A DNA stretch of 64,000 nucleotides from CAWGXG01 sp963826505 (GCA_963826505.1 CAWGXG010000009.1:232918-296917), one strand, 5' to 3'; positions 33,317-42,886 are shown, counted from the first letter of the stretch. The notes: generated by a model from the letters alone, not told the origin. Made by a program: numbers and translations.

Positions 33317-36316
33317 TTAGAACCCGGCCATCTGGCTGAGGTCGACGCGGCCATGCGCCAGACTGGCGACGGATTGCAGCAAGCCCAACCGATTTTCGCG
33401 TTGAGCGCGATTCTCCGCATTGACCAGCACCGCCTCGAAAAACTGCTGGATGACCGGCACCAGCGGCTCAAACGCGGTCAGGAACGCGCCCACGTTGGCG
33501 CTGCTATCGAGTTCGGCTGCGGCGGCATGGTAACCCGCGTGCAGCGCGGCTTCGGCATCGGTTTCAAACAGCGAGGGGACGACGGTGTAGGCGTTCGGCT
33601 CGTTGCGCGTGATACGCACGCAGCGCGCGTAATTGTCCAACAGCAGCGGCCACTGCTCGCGCCCCACCCACTCGGCCAGCTCGGCGATCCCTTCGACGGC
33701 GCGCGCGGGGTTAGACCCCTGCTCCGTCAGCACGGCGGCGATCACGTCGTGCGCCCAGCCCTGCTCGTGCAGCAGCACGTCCAGCCGCCCGATGATAAAG
33801 CTGACCACGTCACGTTGAACGTCCACGCTGACCGGAATCGGCTGGGCGGCCGCTACCAATTCGACCGCCGCGTACAGATCCAGATTGATCGCTTGATCCA
33901 GCACGATCTGGACGACGCCCAACGCCGCCCGGCGTAACGCAAAGGGATCGGCACTGGCGGTCGGGGCAAGGCCCGCCGCGAACAGCCCAATGAGGCTGTC
34001 CAGGCGATCGGCGAGCGCCAGCAGCACGCCCGGCACCGACTCAGGCAGACGGTCGCCCGCGCCGCGCGGCAGCCAGCCCTCGAAGATGGCATGCGCTACT
34101 GCCTCGGATTCGCCCTGGTGCAGCGCGTAATAGCGGCCCATGATACCTTGCAGCGAGGTCATTTCCACGACCATTTCGGTCGCAAGATCGGCCTTAGCAA
34201 GCTCTGCCGCGCGCCGCGCCACCGAAAGATCGGCGGTTGAGACGTCCAGCAAGTTGCCCAGGGCCGGAATCAGTCCGGCCACGCGATTATTCTTGTCGAG
34301 CATCGAGCCAAGCTGTTCCTGGAAGGTGAGCGTATTCAGGCGCGGCAGGTAGGCTTCGAGCGGTTTCTGGATGTCGTTGTTATAGAAGTAATCAGCGTCG
34401 GCAAAGCGGGCGCGCAGCACGTGCTCGTTGCCGTCGATCACGATATCCAGGTGCTCGGCGTCGCCGTTGCGCACGGCGATGAAATAGGGCATCAGGCGGC
34501 CCTGCGCATCCTCCACCGGGAAATAGCGCTGGTGTTTGCGCATCACGCCGATCAACACTTCGCGCGGCAGTTGCAGGTATTTTTCCTCGAAGGTGCCGCG
34601 CAGCGCCGTCGGCGTTTCGACCAGGTTGGCGACTTCGTCCAGCAGATCGGGATCGTCGGGGATGGTACCGTCCACTTCGGCCGCCAACGCGGTCACGGCC
34701 TGGGCAATCGCGAGACGGCGCGCGTCTACGTCGAGGATCACGCCCTGGCGCTGCATCTCGCGGAAATAGGTTTCGACGCTGCCCAACACGATCTCCGGCG
34801 AACCGAACGGACGAATCCCGCGCGTGATGCCGCCGCTCGCGATCCCGGCGTATTCGAACGGGATCACTTCGCTGCCCAACAGCGCCACGAACCAGCGAAT
34901 CGGGCGCGAAAAGCCGATCCCGCTGCTGTTCCAACGCATCGACTTGCCGAATCTGAGCGCCGCGACCAGCCCAGGCAAGGCTTCGGACAGCACCTCGACG
35001 GTCGGGCGGCCCGCGCTGCGGACCAACGCGCCGACGTATTCGCCGCCGTCGATGGCGCGCACGTCCAGATCGACCACGTCCACACCCTTGCCGCGCGCGA
35101 ATCCGATGGCGGCCTGAGTGGGCTGGCCATTGGCATCAAAGGCGCGACTGGCGGGCGGCCCCTTAACCCACGACTCGACGTTACGCTGGCGCAGCGCGAC
35201 GGCCTGCGCGTGGATCACCAGGCGGCGCGGCGTGCCCATAACGCTCACCTCGCCATGGTCCAGCCGCAGATCGTCAAACAGGGCGGTGGTCAGCGTCTGG
35301 AGCTGGGCCAGCGCGTCGGACAGATCACCGGCGGGCAGCTCTTCGGTGCCGATCTCCAGCAGGACATCGGTCGGCCCGCTAGACGCGGTGCCAGTTTCGC
35401 GGCGGCGCAAATTGACCGTGTCATCTTCGGGCACGAACCGGTCCATCAGCGGGTGGCCCAGTTCCTCTCGCTGATCGGCATAGGCGCGGGCGATGCTGCG
35501 CGTCATGTCGCGCATGCGGCGGAAAAAGGCCGCACGCTCGGTGACGCCGATCGCGCCGCGCGCATCGAGCACGTTGAACAGGTGGCTGCACTTGAGCACG
35601 TAGTCATAGGCCGGGGTGATCGCGCCCGCGGCCAGCGCGCGCTGGTATTCGCCCTCGTAGATGTCGTAGACCTGCTTGAGACCGTCCACGTCGGCGATCT
35701 CGAAATAGTATTTGCAGTGTTCTATTTCCGGCTGCAAGCGCACGTCGCCGTAATGAATGACCGGATTCCAGTCGATGTCCCAGACGGCGTTTTTGCCTTG
35801 CAGCGCCAAGACGATGCGTTCCAGCCCGTACGTGATCTCCACGCTGACCGGGTCCAGGTTGATGCCGCCCGCCTGTTGGAAATAGGTGAACTGCGTGATT
35901 TCCTGCCCGTCGAGCCAGACTTCCCAGCCCAGCCCCCACGCGCCCAGCGCCGGGGATTCCCAGTTGTCTTCCACGAAGCGGATATCATGCTCGCGCGGGT
36001 TGATGCCCAGGGCTTCCAGGCTGGCCAGGTACAGCTCCTGCGGGTTGCCGGGATCGGGCTTGAGGATGACCTGATACTGGTAAAAATACTGCATCCGGTT
36101 CGGGTTTTCGCCGTAACGTCCGTCGTCAGGGCGGATGCTCGGCTCGACATAGGCCACGTTCCAGGGTTCCGGTCCCAATACGGCCAGCAGCGTCGCGGGG
36201 TTACCGGTTCCCGCACCCACCTGGACGTTGTGCGGCTGCCACATCACGCAGCCTTGGTCGATCCAGAACTGGTGCAGTTTCATGATCGCGTCTTGGAAAT
36301 ATAACGGTTTCGACAT
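33317..36316 (-). CDS. glyQS: Glycyl-tRNA synthetase, fused alpha and beta chains
   Basis: 999-residue single-chain version of the alpha2beta2 bacterial glycyl-tRNA synthetase. Residues 1-300 are GlyQ: LYFQDAIMKLHQFWIDQGC, the class-II motif region MQYFYQYQVILKPDPGN, and GLERIVLALQGK (motif 3). From about 325 GlyS follows: LLEIGTEELPAGDLSDALAQL, the TKSMRWN-like GKSMRWNSSGIGFSRPIRW, PTALRGTFEEKYLQLPREVLI, and the C-terminal anticodon-binding/DALR domain. The start MSKPLYFQD at 36316 is the family start. The fusion occurs in some phyla and has no linker peculiarities here. A terminator and an extended -10 promoter bound the gene. Confidence 0.95.
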   Translation of the reverse strand: MSKPLYFQDAIMKLHQFWIDQGCVMWQPHNVQVGAGTGNPATLLAVLGPEPWNVAYVEPSIRPDDGRYGENPNRMQYFYQYQVILKPDPGNPQELYLASLEALGINPREHDIRFVEDNWESPALGAWGLGWEVWLDGQEITQFTYFQQAGGINLDPVSVEITYGLERIVLALQGKNAVWDIDWNPVIHYGDVRLQPEIEHCKYYFEIADVDGLKQVYDIYEGEYQRALAAGAITPAYDYVLKCSHLFNVLDARGAIGVTERAAFFRRMRDMTRSIARAYADQREELGHPLMDRFVPEDDTVNLRRRETGTASSGPTDVLLEIGTEELPAGDLSDALAQLQTLTTALFDDLRLDHGEVSVMGTPRRLVIHAQAVALRQRNVESWVKGPPASRAFDANGQPTQAAIGFARGKGVDVVDLDVRAIDGGEYVGALVRSAGRPTVEVLSEALPGLVAALRFGKSMRWNSSGIGFSRPIRWFVALLGSEVIPFEYAGIASGGITRGIRPFGSPEIVLGSVETYFREMQRQGVILDVDARRLAIAQAVTALAAEVDGTIPDDPDLLDEVANLVETPTALRGTFEEKYLQLPREVLIGVMRKHQRYFPVEDAQGRLMPYFIAVRNGDAEHLDIVIDGNEHVLRARFADADYFYNNDIQKPLEAYLPRLNTLTFQEQLGSMLDKNNRVAGLIPALGNLLDVSTADLSVARRAAELAKADLATEMVVEMTSLQGIMGRYYALHQGESEAVAHAIFEGWLPRGAGDRLPESVPGVLLALADRLDSLIGLFAAGLAPTASADPFALRRAALGVVQIVLDQAINLDLYAAVELVAAAQPIPVSVDVQRDVVSFIIGRLDVLLHEQGWAHDVIAAVLTEQGSNPARAVEGIAELAEWVGREQWPLLLDNYARCVRITRNEPNAYTVVPSLFETDAEAALHAGYHAAAAELDSSANVGAFLTAFEPLVPVIQQFFEAVLVNAENRAQRENRLGLLQSVASLAHGRVDLSQMAGF

Positions 36317-36406
36317 CCCTGAACCTCGATGCTTGCAGGCGGGCACGCGGCGCCGCGCCCGTGAACGATTGCGTTGATTGCGCCAGTCTCGCATAACGCG
36401 GCGGGA

Positions 36407-36415
36407 ATTATAACA
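36407..36415 (-). promoter_or_regulatory. Extended -10 promoter of glyQS
   Basis: Minus strand TGTTATAAT (TG, one base, perfect TATAAT at 36412-36407), about 95 bases before the start. No T-box-like sequence is seen in the leader. Confidence 0.6.
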
Positions 36416-36557
36416 TAGCACAGCGTCAGCACCAGGGCGCGCCTGAGCGGTCGGCGTTGTGTAGGTTGGCCCTGACGCCCTCTCCAGCATAGCTAGAGAG
36501 GGGTAGAAAGCCGACGGGTGAGTCCGTTGGAGGAGTTTTAGGGGTGGGGTCTGGCTC

Positions 36558-38510
36558 TTAGCGCACGCGGCCGGTGAGCAGGCGCAGCCCATTGAGCACC
36601 ACGATCACGGTGCTGCCTTCGTGAGCCACTACGCCCAGCGGCAGCGGCAGGTTAATCGCGAAGGCGCTGATGATCAGCACCACGATCACGCCCAACGCGA
36701 AGGTGATGTTCTGCCACACAATACGCCGCGCCCGGCGGCTGAGCTGCATCGCGTAGGGGATCATCTCCAATTTGTCGCCCATCAACACCACGTCGGCGGT
36801 TTCGAGCGCGACATCCGTGCCCGCCGCGCCCATCGCAATCCCGATCGTGGCCGTGGCCAGCGCGGGCGCGTCGTTGACCCCGTCGCCCACCATCGCCACC
36901 GGGCCGTACTTCGCTTCGAGCTGTTCCATAATCGCGGCTTTGTCGCCCGGCATCAGCTCGGCGTGAACCTCGTCCACCCCGGCGTAGTCGGCGATGCGCT
37001 GCGCGACGACTGCGTTATCGCCGGTGAGCATCACGACGTGCTCGACGCCGGCCTGCCGCAGTTCCTTGACAATCGTCGGCGACTGGGGCCGCAGCCGGTC
37101 GGCCACAGCCAACGCGCCCATCCACTGCTCGTCATAACACACCAGCAGCACGGTTTTGGCTTCTTCGTGCAAACGCTCGTAGATCGTTAGCAAATCGGAG
37201 GGCGGCGCGCCCGCGCAGGAGGACACGTACCGCATCTGGCCCACGCGCACAGTGACGCCGTTCTTAAGCACACCGACCACGCCCTGCCCCGTCTCGGCCA
37301 GAAATTCGTCGACCTCTTCCAGAACCAGACCGCGCGCTTCGGCTTCCGCCCGCACGGCGACCGACAGTGGGTGCTCAGACCGTGCTTCGACGGCTCCCGC
37401 CGCGCGCAGCAGTTCGTCCGCGCTGAACCCGTTATAGGGAATTACGTCCGTGACGGCGGGCTTGCCTTCGGTGAGAGTGCCGGTTTTGTCGAAGGCTACG
37501 ACTTTGATGGTGGACATCTGTTCCAGGTGCGCCCCGCCTTTGAAAATCACACCGCGCCGCGCCCCCGCCGCTATCGCCGAGAGGAAGGCTGCCGGAACCG
37601 AGATCACCAGCGCGCACGGAGACGCCACCACCAGGACCACCATCGCCCGGTAAAAACTGTCGTGAAATGGCCAGCCCAACAGCAGGTCGAGCACCGCCAG
37701 CACGACGATCGCCGCCCCGATCACGGCCAGTGCATAATAGCGCTCGAAGTCGTCCAGAAAGCGCTGCGTGGGCGCTTTGCGGTTTTGGGCTTCTTCCACC
37801 GTTTTGATGATGCGCGCCAGCGTGGATTCCGCCGCCAGTTGGGTCACGCGCACGTCCAGCACGCCCTGCGTATTGAGCGTCGCGGCGAACACCTTGTCGC
37901 CCGGCTTCTTTTCGACTGGCATCGACTCGCCCGTGATGCTGGCCTGATCGACCGCCGACTGGCCGCTGATCACTTCGCCGTCCACCGGGATTCGCTCGCC
38001 CGGCTGGATCAAGACGATCTGCCCGATCTGAATCGCGCTGATGGGGATAGTCTTCACGCCGGACTCGGTTTTGATCTGGGCTTCTTCGGGATACAGTGCG
38101 AACAGGGACCGGATCGCTTTGCGGCTGCGCCCGATCGCGTAATCTTGCAGGACGTTGCTCAACGAGAACAGGAACAGCAGCACCGCGCCGTCGCGCCATT
38201 CGCCGGTCGCCGCTGCGCCGAAGGCCGCCAGCATCATCAGAATATCAATGTTGATCTCGCGCTGCACGAGGCTGTTCAAGCTGGCTTTCAGCCCATAATA
38301 GCCCCCGGCGAGGTAGGCGATCACACCTAACACGGGGATGATCCTGTTGGGCCAATGCGCCGCCTCAGCCACCAGGCTGATCGCGACAGCCAGCAGGGTG
38401 ATCCCGACAAACGACGGCTCCAGAACGCGCCGTTCGAAGAGGCGGGTGAGGAAGGATAGAGAGGAATCGGCCTGAGCGGTGGGGGTGCGATCATAAGTGA
38501 GTTGGGTCAT
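36558..38510 (-). CDS. P1B-4-type heavy-metal translocating P-type ATPase
   Basis: 650-residue metal-exporting ATPase. There is no N-terminal metal-binding (HMA) domain. Actuator TGESMPVEKKPGD, phosphorylation site DKTGTLTEGKP at about 328, SEHPLSVAVRAEA (HP motif), and hinge GDGVNDAPAL are all present. The transmembrane metal site reads SPCAL rather than CPC, and the last helices carry HEGSTVIVVLNGLRLL; SPC plus HEG(G/S)T is the mark of the P1B-4 group (cobalt, ferrous iron, sometimes cadmium or zinc). Lies 54 bases after a TrmB-type regulator gene in the same direction and is probably controlled by it. Confidence 0.93.
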   Translation of the reverse strand: MTQLTYDRTPTAQADSSLSFLTRLFERRVLEPSFVGITLLAVAISLVAEAAHWPNRIIPVLGVIAYLAGGYYGLKASLNSLVQREINIDILMMLAAFGAAATGEWRDGAVLLFLFSLSNVLQDYAIGRSRKAIRSLFALYPEEAQIKTESGVKTIPISAIQIGQIVLIQPGERIPVDGEVISGQSAVDQASITGESMPVEKKPGDKVFAATLNTQGVLDVRVTQLAAESTLARIIKTVEEAQNRKAPTQRFLDDFERYYALAVIGAAIVVLAVLDLLLGWPFHDSFYRAMVVLVVASPCALVISVPAAFLSAIAAGARRGVIFKGGAHLEQMSTIKVVAFDKTGTLTEGKPAVTDVIPYNGFSADELLRAAGAVEARSEHPLSVAVRAEAEARGLVLEEVDEFLAETGQGVVGVLKNGVTVRVGQMRYVSSCAGAPPSDLLTIYERLHEEAKTVLLVCYDEQWMGALAVADRLRPQSPTIVKELRQAGVEHVVMLTGDNAVVAQRIADYAGVDEVHAELMPGDKAAIMEQLEAKYGPVAMVGDGVNDAPALATATIGIAMGAAGTDVALETADVVLMGDKLEMIPYAMQLSRRARRIVWQNITFALGVIVVLIISAFAINLPLPLGVVAHEGSTVIVVLNGLRLLTGRVR

Positions 38511-38564
38511 ACCTATTCCTCGATGTCTCCAGGCAAGCCGCAGCGGGTGACTCGCGCGCTGGGC

Positions 38565-39374
38565 TTACCGCTTTCGTTTAGGATTAAGTGGCCCTGCCAC
38601 CGTTTCGAGCACGCTGCGGTCCTCGGGATCCAGGCGATCCAACGCATCCTGGCCAAGCTGCGAGAACACGCGGTGCGCGAACAGTTCCATCCACACGAAC
38701 TGGCGACCGATCTGGACCATGTTGCTGTTGGTCGTGACGGTCGCGGTGTAGGATGTCAGGGTTGAGCTGGCGATCAGGACTTCCTGCTCGTCCACAACGA
38801 CGATCAAGCTGTCCGCCAGCTTGTGCAGTTGGCTTTCGCGCGGGGGATGGTATGCGATCTGGCCGACCGGGAGATTTTCTTCTCCGGTGAGCAGCGCCCC
38901 CACGCTGACGCCGCGTTCGTTGGCGCGCAGAATGACATCGCGCAGACGGACCAGATTGCGATCGGTCAGCACCAACATGGTTTCCGTCGCCGCATGGGTG
39001 ATCATGTCCTGGGCATAACTCAGGACCGAGTCCTCCCCGGCAAACGTCCAGAGATGCCCCTCATCACGCGCCGTGTAGAGCGTGTTCAGGCCCACGCGCA
39101 GGACTTCCATACGCCGCTGATGCTCGTCGGTGAGCCGGGTCAGCAGGGCGTCCGGCGGCATAGGACGGTAGAGGGTGGCTTTCACCTCTTCGGTCTTGAG
39201 CACAGCGCCGCGCACGTCCAACCGTCCGAGGGCCTCGTACACCATCGAGCGCGGGATGCCAGCCAGCTTGCTCAACTGGTATCCCGTCGCGGGATGCTCT
39301 TTGAGCAGGGCCAGATAGACTTTTGCCTCATATTCGGTGAAGCCGATCGCGGTCAAGTCTGTGAGCTGATCCAT
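38565..39374 (-). CDS. TrmB-family transcriptional regulator
   Basis: 269-residue regulator. The N-terminal winged helix is classic TrmB: LTAIGFTEYEAKVYLALLKEHPATGYQLSK followed by AGIPRSMVYEALGRLDVRGAV (split in two runs). A coiled segment (DEHQRRMEVLRVGLNTLY) leads to an effector domain of about 170 residues similar to PLD-like TrmB_C (LVLTDRNLVRLRDVILRANERG). Members usually sense sugars; here the next gene is a metal ATPase, which suggests a different ligand. A perfect palindrome lies between its -10 box and start, fitting autoregulation. Confidence 0.88.
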   Translation of the reverse strand: MDQLTDLTAIGFTEYEAKVYLALLKEHPATGYQLSKLAGIPRSMVYEALGRLDVRGAVLKTEEVKATLYRPMPPDALLTRLTDEHQRRMEVLRVGLNTLYTARDEGHLWTFAGEDSVLSYAQDMITHAATETMLVLTDRNLVRLRDVILRANERGVSVGALLTGEENLPVGQIAYHPPRESQLHKLADSLIVVVDEQEVLIASSTLTSYTATVTTNSNMVQIGRQFVWMELFAHRVFSQLGQDALDRLDPEDRSVLETVAGPLNPKRKR

Positions 39375-39387
39375 GATTAATCCTTAA

Positions 39388-39405
39388 TAGTTCGAATCCG
39401 AACTA
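39388..39405. promoter_or_regulatory. Palindromic operator of the TrmB gene
   Basis: TAGTTCG-AATC-CGAACTA is a perfect 7-base inverted repeat. It covers the likely transcription start of the TrmB-ATPase operon, so a bound dimer would block initiation. Confidence 0.65.
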
Positions 39406-39413
39406 CTATCGTA

Positions 39414-39443
39414 ATTATACGGCAATTTAGAATGATTTGGCAA
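39414..39443 (-). promoter_or_regulatory. Promoter of the TrmB-P1B-4 ATPase operon
   Basis: Minus strand TTGCCA (39443-39438), 18-base spacer, TATAAT (39419-39414). The start would be near 39407, inside the palindrome. Confidence 0.7.
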
Positions 39444-39601
39444 ACCATTTTATCGCTACCCACAGCCCGCCCGACTCGACACGCTGTGTTCCGTCTATGA
39501 TATTATCCCGGTTTTCAAACGCAACAGCGGCCCGGTGGGGCCGCTGCGGTAGTGTGATTGTGCTGTGGAATTCGGTAGAGGAAACGTCGACAACGACGCG
39601 C

Positions 39602-39997
39602 TTAGCGCAGCGTCTCGCCCTCGACCACCGATGTGTGAACGTTGAATGTGGGCGGATTTTCCAGGTGCTTCTTGACCGCGCACAGTTCCGCCGAGCGAAC
39701 CAGCGCGTCCTTGTACTTTTCCGGGAAGTCCGCCGGGACCTGAATGTCCAGCTCGATGCTGTCGATCATACGCGTGAGTGGGTTGGACTGCATACGCTGG
39801 ATGATGCGCACGCCGTCGGTGGGCAGACCGCGCTGCTGGCAGAAACTCAACACATAGATGCCCGCGCAGGTACCAATCGACGCGAGAAACAGTCCAAAGG
39901 GAGCCGGGGCCGAACCATCCTGATTGGTAGGGATGACCATATCACCGCTGATCGCATCAACGCGTAAGCCGCCGGGGAAGACGATTTCCATTTCCAT
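39602..39997 (-). CDS. OsmC/Ohr-family protein
   Basis: 131-residue member of the OsmC family, thiol peroxidases acting on organic hydroperoxides. The first redox Cys is in IGTCAGIYVLSFCQQRGLPTD split at about residues 47-62, the second cysteine of the pair being FC; a third Cys is in SAELCAVKKHLENPP (position typical of the family's second reactive Cys). Start ATG 39997 with AAAGGA upstream; a second ATG lies two codons on. A longer open frame upstream is discounted. Reductant partner unknown. Confidence 0.82.
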   Translation of the reverse strand: MEMEIVFPGGLRVDAISGDMVIPTNQDGSAPAPFGLFLASIGTCAGIYVLSFCQQRGLPTDGVRIIQRMQSNPLTRMIDSIELDIQVPADFPEKYKDALVRSAELCAVKKHLENPPTFNVHTSVVEGETLR

Positions 39998-40301
39998 GAG
40001 ATTGTTCAGTCCTTTGCTCAGTGATTTTAATGGGTGTGATGGGCTGCCCACACCAGCCGATCGTGTGCAGCCGTATTCAAACACTTAGATGCAAGAATTC
40101 ACAAAAAGTTGTCACGCGATATTCGCAATTCCGGCCATGGCGCTTCAGAACGGGTCAGAGTTGGGGATGGCCCACCCGCTGCCCTACGTCCGCGCGGCGG
40201 CCGCCTGACCGGGCGGACCGAGTGCGCATCCGGCGCGCTGGGCGTGTATGGTGTAGTGCCTTGCAGGGACGCGCCGCGCTGCTGCCCGTCGTCCACGAGG
40301 T
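39998..40301. other. Intergenic region
   Basis: Between osmC-like and frr promoter. Open frames of 60-94 codons exist on both strands but none has a ribosome-binding site, and they overlap each other as in random GC-rich DNA. No RNA gene recognised. Confidence 0.4.
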
Positions 40302-40330
40302 TTGACAACCCGGCATGAATAGGCGACAAT
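40302..40330 (+). promoter_or_regulatory. Promoter of the frr-uppS-cdsA operon
   Basis: Perfect TTGACA (40302-40307), 17-base spacer, GACAAT (40325-40330). Transcript start near 40337 leaves an unusually long leader of about 185 bases before frr. Confidence 0.65.
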
Positions 40331-40520
40331 TTTCTCTCACTAGTGCGTGCGGGAGTTGGCCGCAGGTGTGAGACGGTGGGCAGTGGTGGACGCCTCCTTC
40401 AGCGTTCAGCCTGAGATTTCAGCCCAATCGGCTGGATTACCAGCGCCCACAAACCAACCCCTGACGCCGATTCTATGTGCCTGGTCTGCCAGCAATGGCT
40501 GCGTGTACGGAGCGTAAACC

Positions 40521-41078
40521 ATGATAAAAGATGTTTTGAAAGACGCTGAAGATCGCATGAAAAGCGCCGTCTCGGTGCTTGAAGAAGACTTGCGTGGGAT
40601 GCGGACGGGCCGGGCCTCAACCGGGCTGGTCGAAAAGCTGCATGTTGATTATTACGGCACGCCCACGCCCCTCTACCAACTGGCCACGCTCTCTGTGCCC
40701 GAACCGCAGTTGATCAGCATCCGTCCGTTCGACAAGGGATCGCTCAAAACGATCGAGAAAGCGATTCTGGCCTCCGAATTGGGGCTGACTCCCAACAATG
40801 ACGGCACCGTGATTCGGCTAAACATCCCACAACTGACCCAGGAACGCCGCCTCGAGCTGCAAAAACTGGTCGGTCGCCGGGTGGAAGAAGCGCGTGTCGC
40901 CGTGCGCAATGTGCGCCGCGGTGCGATTGATGACCTGCGTGAATTCGAAAAAGAAAAAATGATCTCCGAAGACGAGATGAAACACGGTCAGGACGAGGTC
41001 CAAAAGCTGACGGACAAATATGTTCAGGAAATTGAAGACGTAGGCAAGCGCAAAGAAGCCGAAATCATGGAAGTCTAA
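40521..41078 (+). CDS. frr: Ribosome recycling factor
   Basis: 185-residue RRF, which with EF-G splits post-termination ribosomes. The full family pattern is present: DAEDRMKSAVSVLEEDLRGMRTGRAS (long helix split), VDYYGTPTPLYQLATLSVPEPQLI (core beta domain), IRPFDKGSLKTIEKAI, NDGTVIRLNIPQLTQERR, and the C-terminal helix EVQKLTDKYVQEIEDVGKRKEAEIMEV. Length matches the usual 185. Followed by uppS and cdsA, the common order in many bacteria (rpsB-tsf-pyrH upstream genes are missing here). Confidence 0.96.
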   Translation: MIKDVLKDAEDRMKSAVSVLEEDLRGMRTGRASTGLVEKLHVDYYGTPTPLYQLATLSVPEPQLISIRPFDKGSLKTIEKAILASELGLTPNNDGTVIRLNIPQLTQERRLELQKLVGRRVEEARVAVRNVRRGAIDDLREFEKEKMISEDEMKHGQDEVQKLTDKYVQEIEDVGKRKEAEIMEV

Positions 41079-41195
41079 GGCCGCGTCGCCCGCTGAGTGT
41101 CTCGGCGGATGCGCGGGCCGGACGGTAACGCGCCTGGGGAGTCTGGACGTTTGGCAGGCCAGATCACCGGGCTTAGTCAGTGTGGAGCAGGACGA

Positions 41196-41918
41196 ATGAC
41201 GGATGAGGCGTTGACTCTGCCGGACCGTGTGCCCTATCATATCGCCATCATTATGGACGGCAATGGACGCTGGGCCAAAGCGCGCGGCCTGCCCCGGGTA
41301 GCCGGTCACCGCGCTGGCGTCGAAAATCTGCGGCGCATTCTGCGCGCCTGCGGTGAGTTCGGCATCAGCATTCTGACTATCTACGCATTTTCGACCGAAA
41401 ATTGGGGCCGTCCAGAAGCCGAAGTGCGCGGCCTGATCAATATTCTTGAAACGGTGATCGATCGCGAACTGAAGCAGCTGCACGCCAACGGCGTCCAACT
41501 GCGGCATATTGGCGAACTGGGCGGGCTGTCGCCAATGCTGCAAGAAAAAGTGCTCAAAGCCGTCGATATGACCCGCAACAACGACCAGTTGATCCTCAAT
41601 GTCGCGTTCAATTACGGCGGGCGGCAGGATATTGTTGAGGCGATACGCCGCATCGTGCGCGATGGCATCCCGCCCGAACAGATCGACGAGATGCTGGTCG
41701 ATTATTACCTGTACACCGCCGGTCAGCCCGACCCGGACATGGTGATCCGCACGGCGGGCGAGATGCGCTTGAGCAATTTCCTGCTGTGGCAGGCATCCTA
41801 TGCGGAATACTACGCGACGCCGGTCTACTGGCCCGATTTCGGGCGCGAAGAGCTGCTCAAGGCCCTGCACCATTACAAACAGCGCGAACGGCGGCATGGT
41901 CTGGTCCCCCAACCCTAG
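41196..41918 (+). CDS. uppS: Isoprenyl transferase (undecaprenyl diphosphate synthase)
   Basis: 240-residue cis-prenyltransferase making the lipid carrier for cell-wall glycans. HIAIIMDGNGRWAKARGLPR (catalytic Asp and P-loop), GHRAGVENLRRIL, TIYAFSTENWGRP, NVAFNYGGRQDIVEA, PDPDMVIRTAGEMRLSNFL and WPDFGREELLKAL are all diagnostic. ATG 41196 is used (GGAGCAGGA upstream) rather than the frame opening at 41097. Follows frr and precedes cdsA by 161 bases. Confidence 0.95.
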   Translation: MTDEALTLPDRVPYHIAIIMDGNGRWAKARGLPRVAGHRAGVENLRRILRACGEFGISILTIYAFSTENWGRPEAEVRGLINILETVIDRELKQLHANGVQLRHIGELGGLSPMLQEKVLKAVDMTRNNDQLILNVAFNYGGRQDIVEAIRRIVRDGIPPEQIDEMLVDYYLYTAGQPDPDMVIRTAGEMRLSNFLLWQASYAEYYATPVYWPDFGREELLKALHHYKQRERRHGLVPQP

Positions 41919-42079
41919 CCGGACCCGCCCTGTTTGAACACAGCCACACGGTCCAACGCGGAGCACCTATTCCGAACTCGTGGCCGGTGTGGAGTGGGCC
42001 CTGGCAGGCACCACCGCGTAAATTTAGTGACTCGCACCACGTACTGGCAGGCGGTCGCCGAGGACCGCAAGGCGGCTCT

Positions 42080-42886
42080 ATGCTCAAAACGCGCGCGTTG
42101 GTGGCGGTGGTGGCGCTGCCGATTCTGATCGCGATCACCGTCATCGGTGGCTGGCTGTTCGCGCTCGTCGTGCTGGTGGCGCTGCTGCTGGGTGGTTGGG
42201 AATATGCCGGGCTGTTCAAGCAAGGCCATTTGCAGCCGCCGCTGTGGCTGATCGCCGGGCTGATCGGGCTGCTGTGGGCGGCCACATGGTTCGATCATCG
42301 CGGCTGGCACCAACCCGGGATCGCGTTCGCGCTGATCGTGGGCATTCTGTACGCGATCTGGAGCATGGAGCGCGGCAGCAGCACCCAGCCGATCACCAAC
42401 CTGGCGCTGGCCTTGTTTGGAGGAATCTACCTGGGCTGGCTGGGGAGCTATCTCGTCGCGCTGCGCAAGCTGGACGAAGGCGCGTACCTCGTCATGCTGA
42501 TGTACGGCTGCGTCGCCTTTTCGGACAGCGCGGCCTATTTCGTGGGCCGGACCTGGGGCAAGCACAAACTGTCGCCGCGCGTCAGCCCCAAGAAGACCTG
42601 GGAAGGCTACGCGGGCAGCGTGGTAGGCGGCGTGTTGTTTGGCGCGGTGGTAGGCGGGCTGGTCCACAGCGACGTGATGACCGCCGGGCACGGTGCGGTG
42701 ATCGGCCTGCTGATCGGGACGCTCGGCACAGCGGGCGACCTCGGGATGTCGGCCATCAAGCGACAGGTCGGCGCAAAGGATTCCAGCCACCTGATCCCCG
42801 GTCATGGCGGCATTCTGGATCGGATCGATTCGGTGTTGGTGGCCGCCGCCGTGAGTTACTATTACCTGATCTGGGTCGTGAAGTAA
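42080..42886 (+). CDS. cdsA: Phosphatidate cytidylyltransferase
   Basis: 268-residue integral membrane enzyme making CDP-diacylglycerol. Seven or so hydrophobic segments start with residues 7-40 (LVAVVALPILIAITVIGGWL and following). The C-terminal signature is clear: SPRVSPKKTWEGYAGSVVGG at about 170 and GDLGMSAIKRQVGAKDSSHL, then PGHGGILDRIDSVL at about 235-250. ATG 42080 has AAGGCGG nearby; the open frame beginning at 41786 overlaps uppS and is not used. End of the frr-uppS-cdsA unit. Confidence 0.93.
   Translation: MLKTRALVAVVALPILIAITVIGGWLFALVVLVALLLGGWEYAGLFKQGHLQPPLWLIAGLIGLLWAATWFDHRGWHQPGIAFALIVGILYAIWSMERGSSTQPITNLALALFGGIYLGWLGSYLVALRKLDEGAYLVMLMYGCVAFSDSAAYFVGRTWGKHKLSPRVSPKKTWEGYAGSVVGGVLFGAVVGGLVHSDVMTAGHGAVIGLLIGTLGTAGDLGMSAIKRQVGAKDSSHLIPGHGGILDRIDSVLVAAAVSYYYLIWVVK

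Noticed and set aside
36317..36550. T-box riboswitch for glyQS
   Set aside because: The conserved T-box sequence and specifier-loop elements are not visible; only an extended -10 promoter is.
39388..39400. GTTCGAATCC looks like the T-arm of a tRNA
   Set aside because: No acceptor or anticodon stems around it; the site is a perfect palindrome in a promoter.
40109..40318. Short frames on both strands near 40.2 kb
   Set aside because: Mutually overlapping, without ribosome-binding sites; treated as intergenic.
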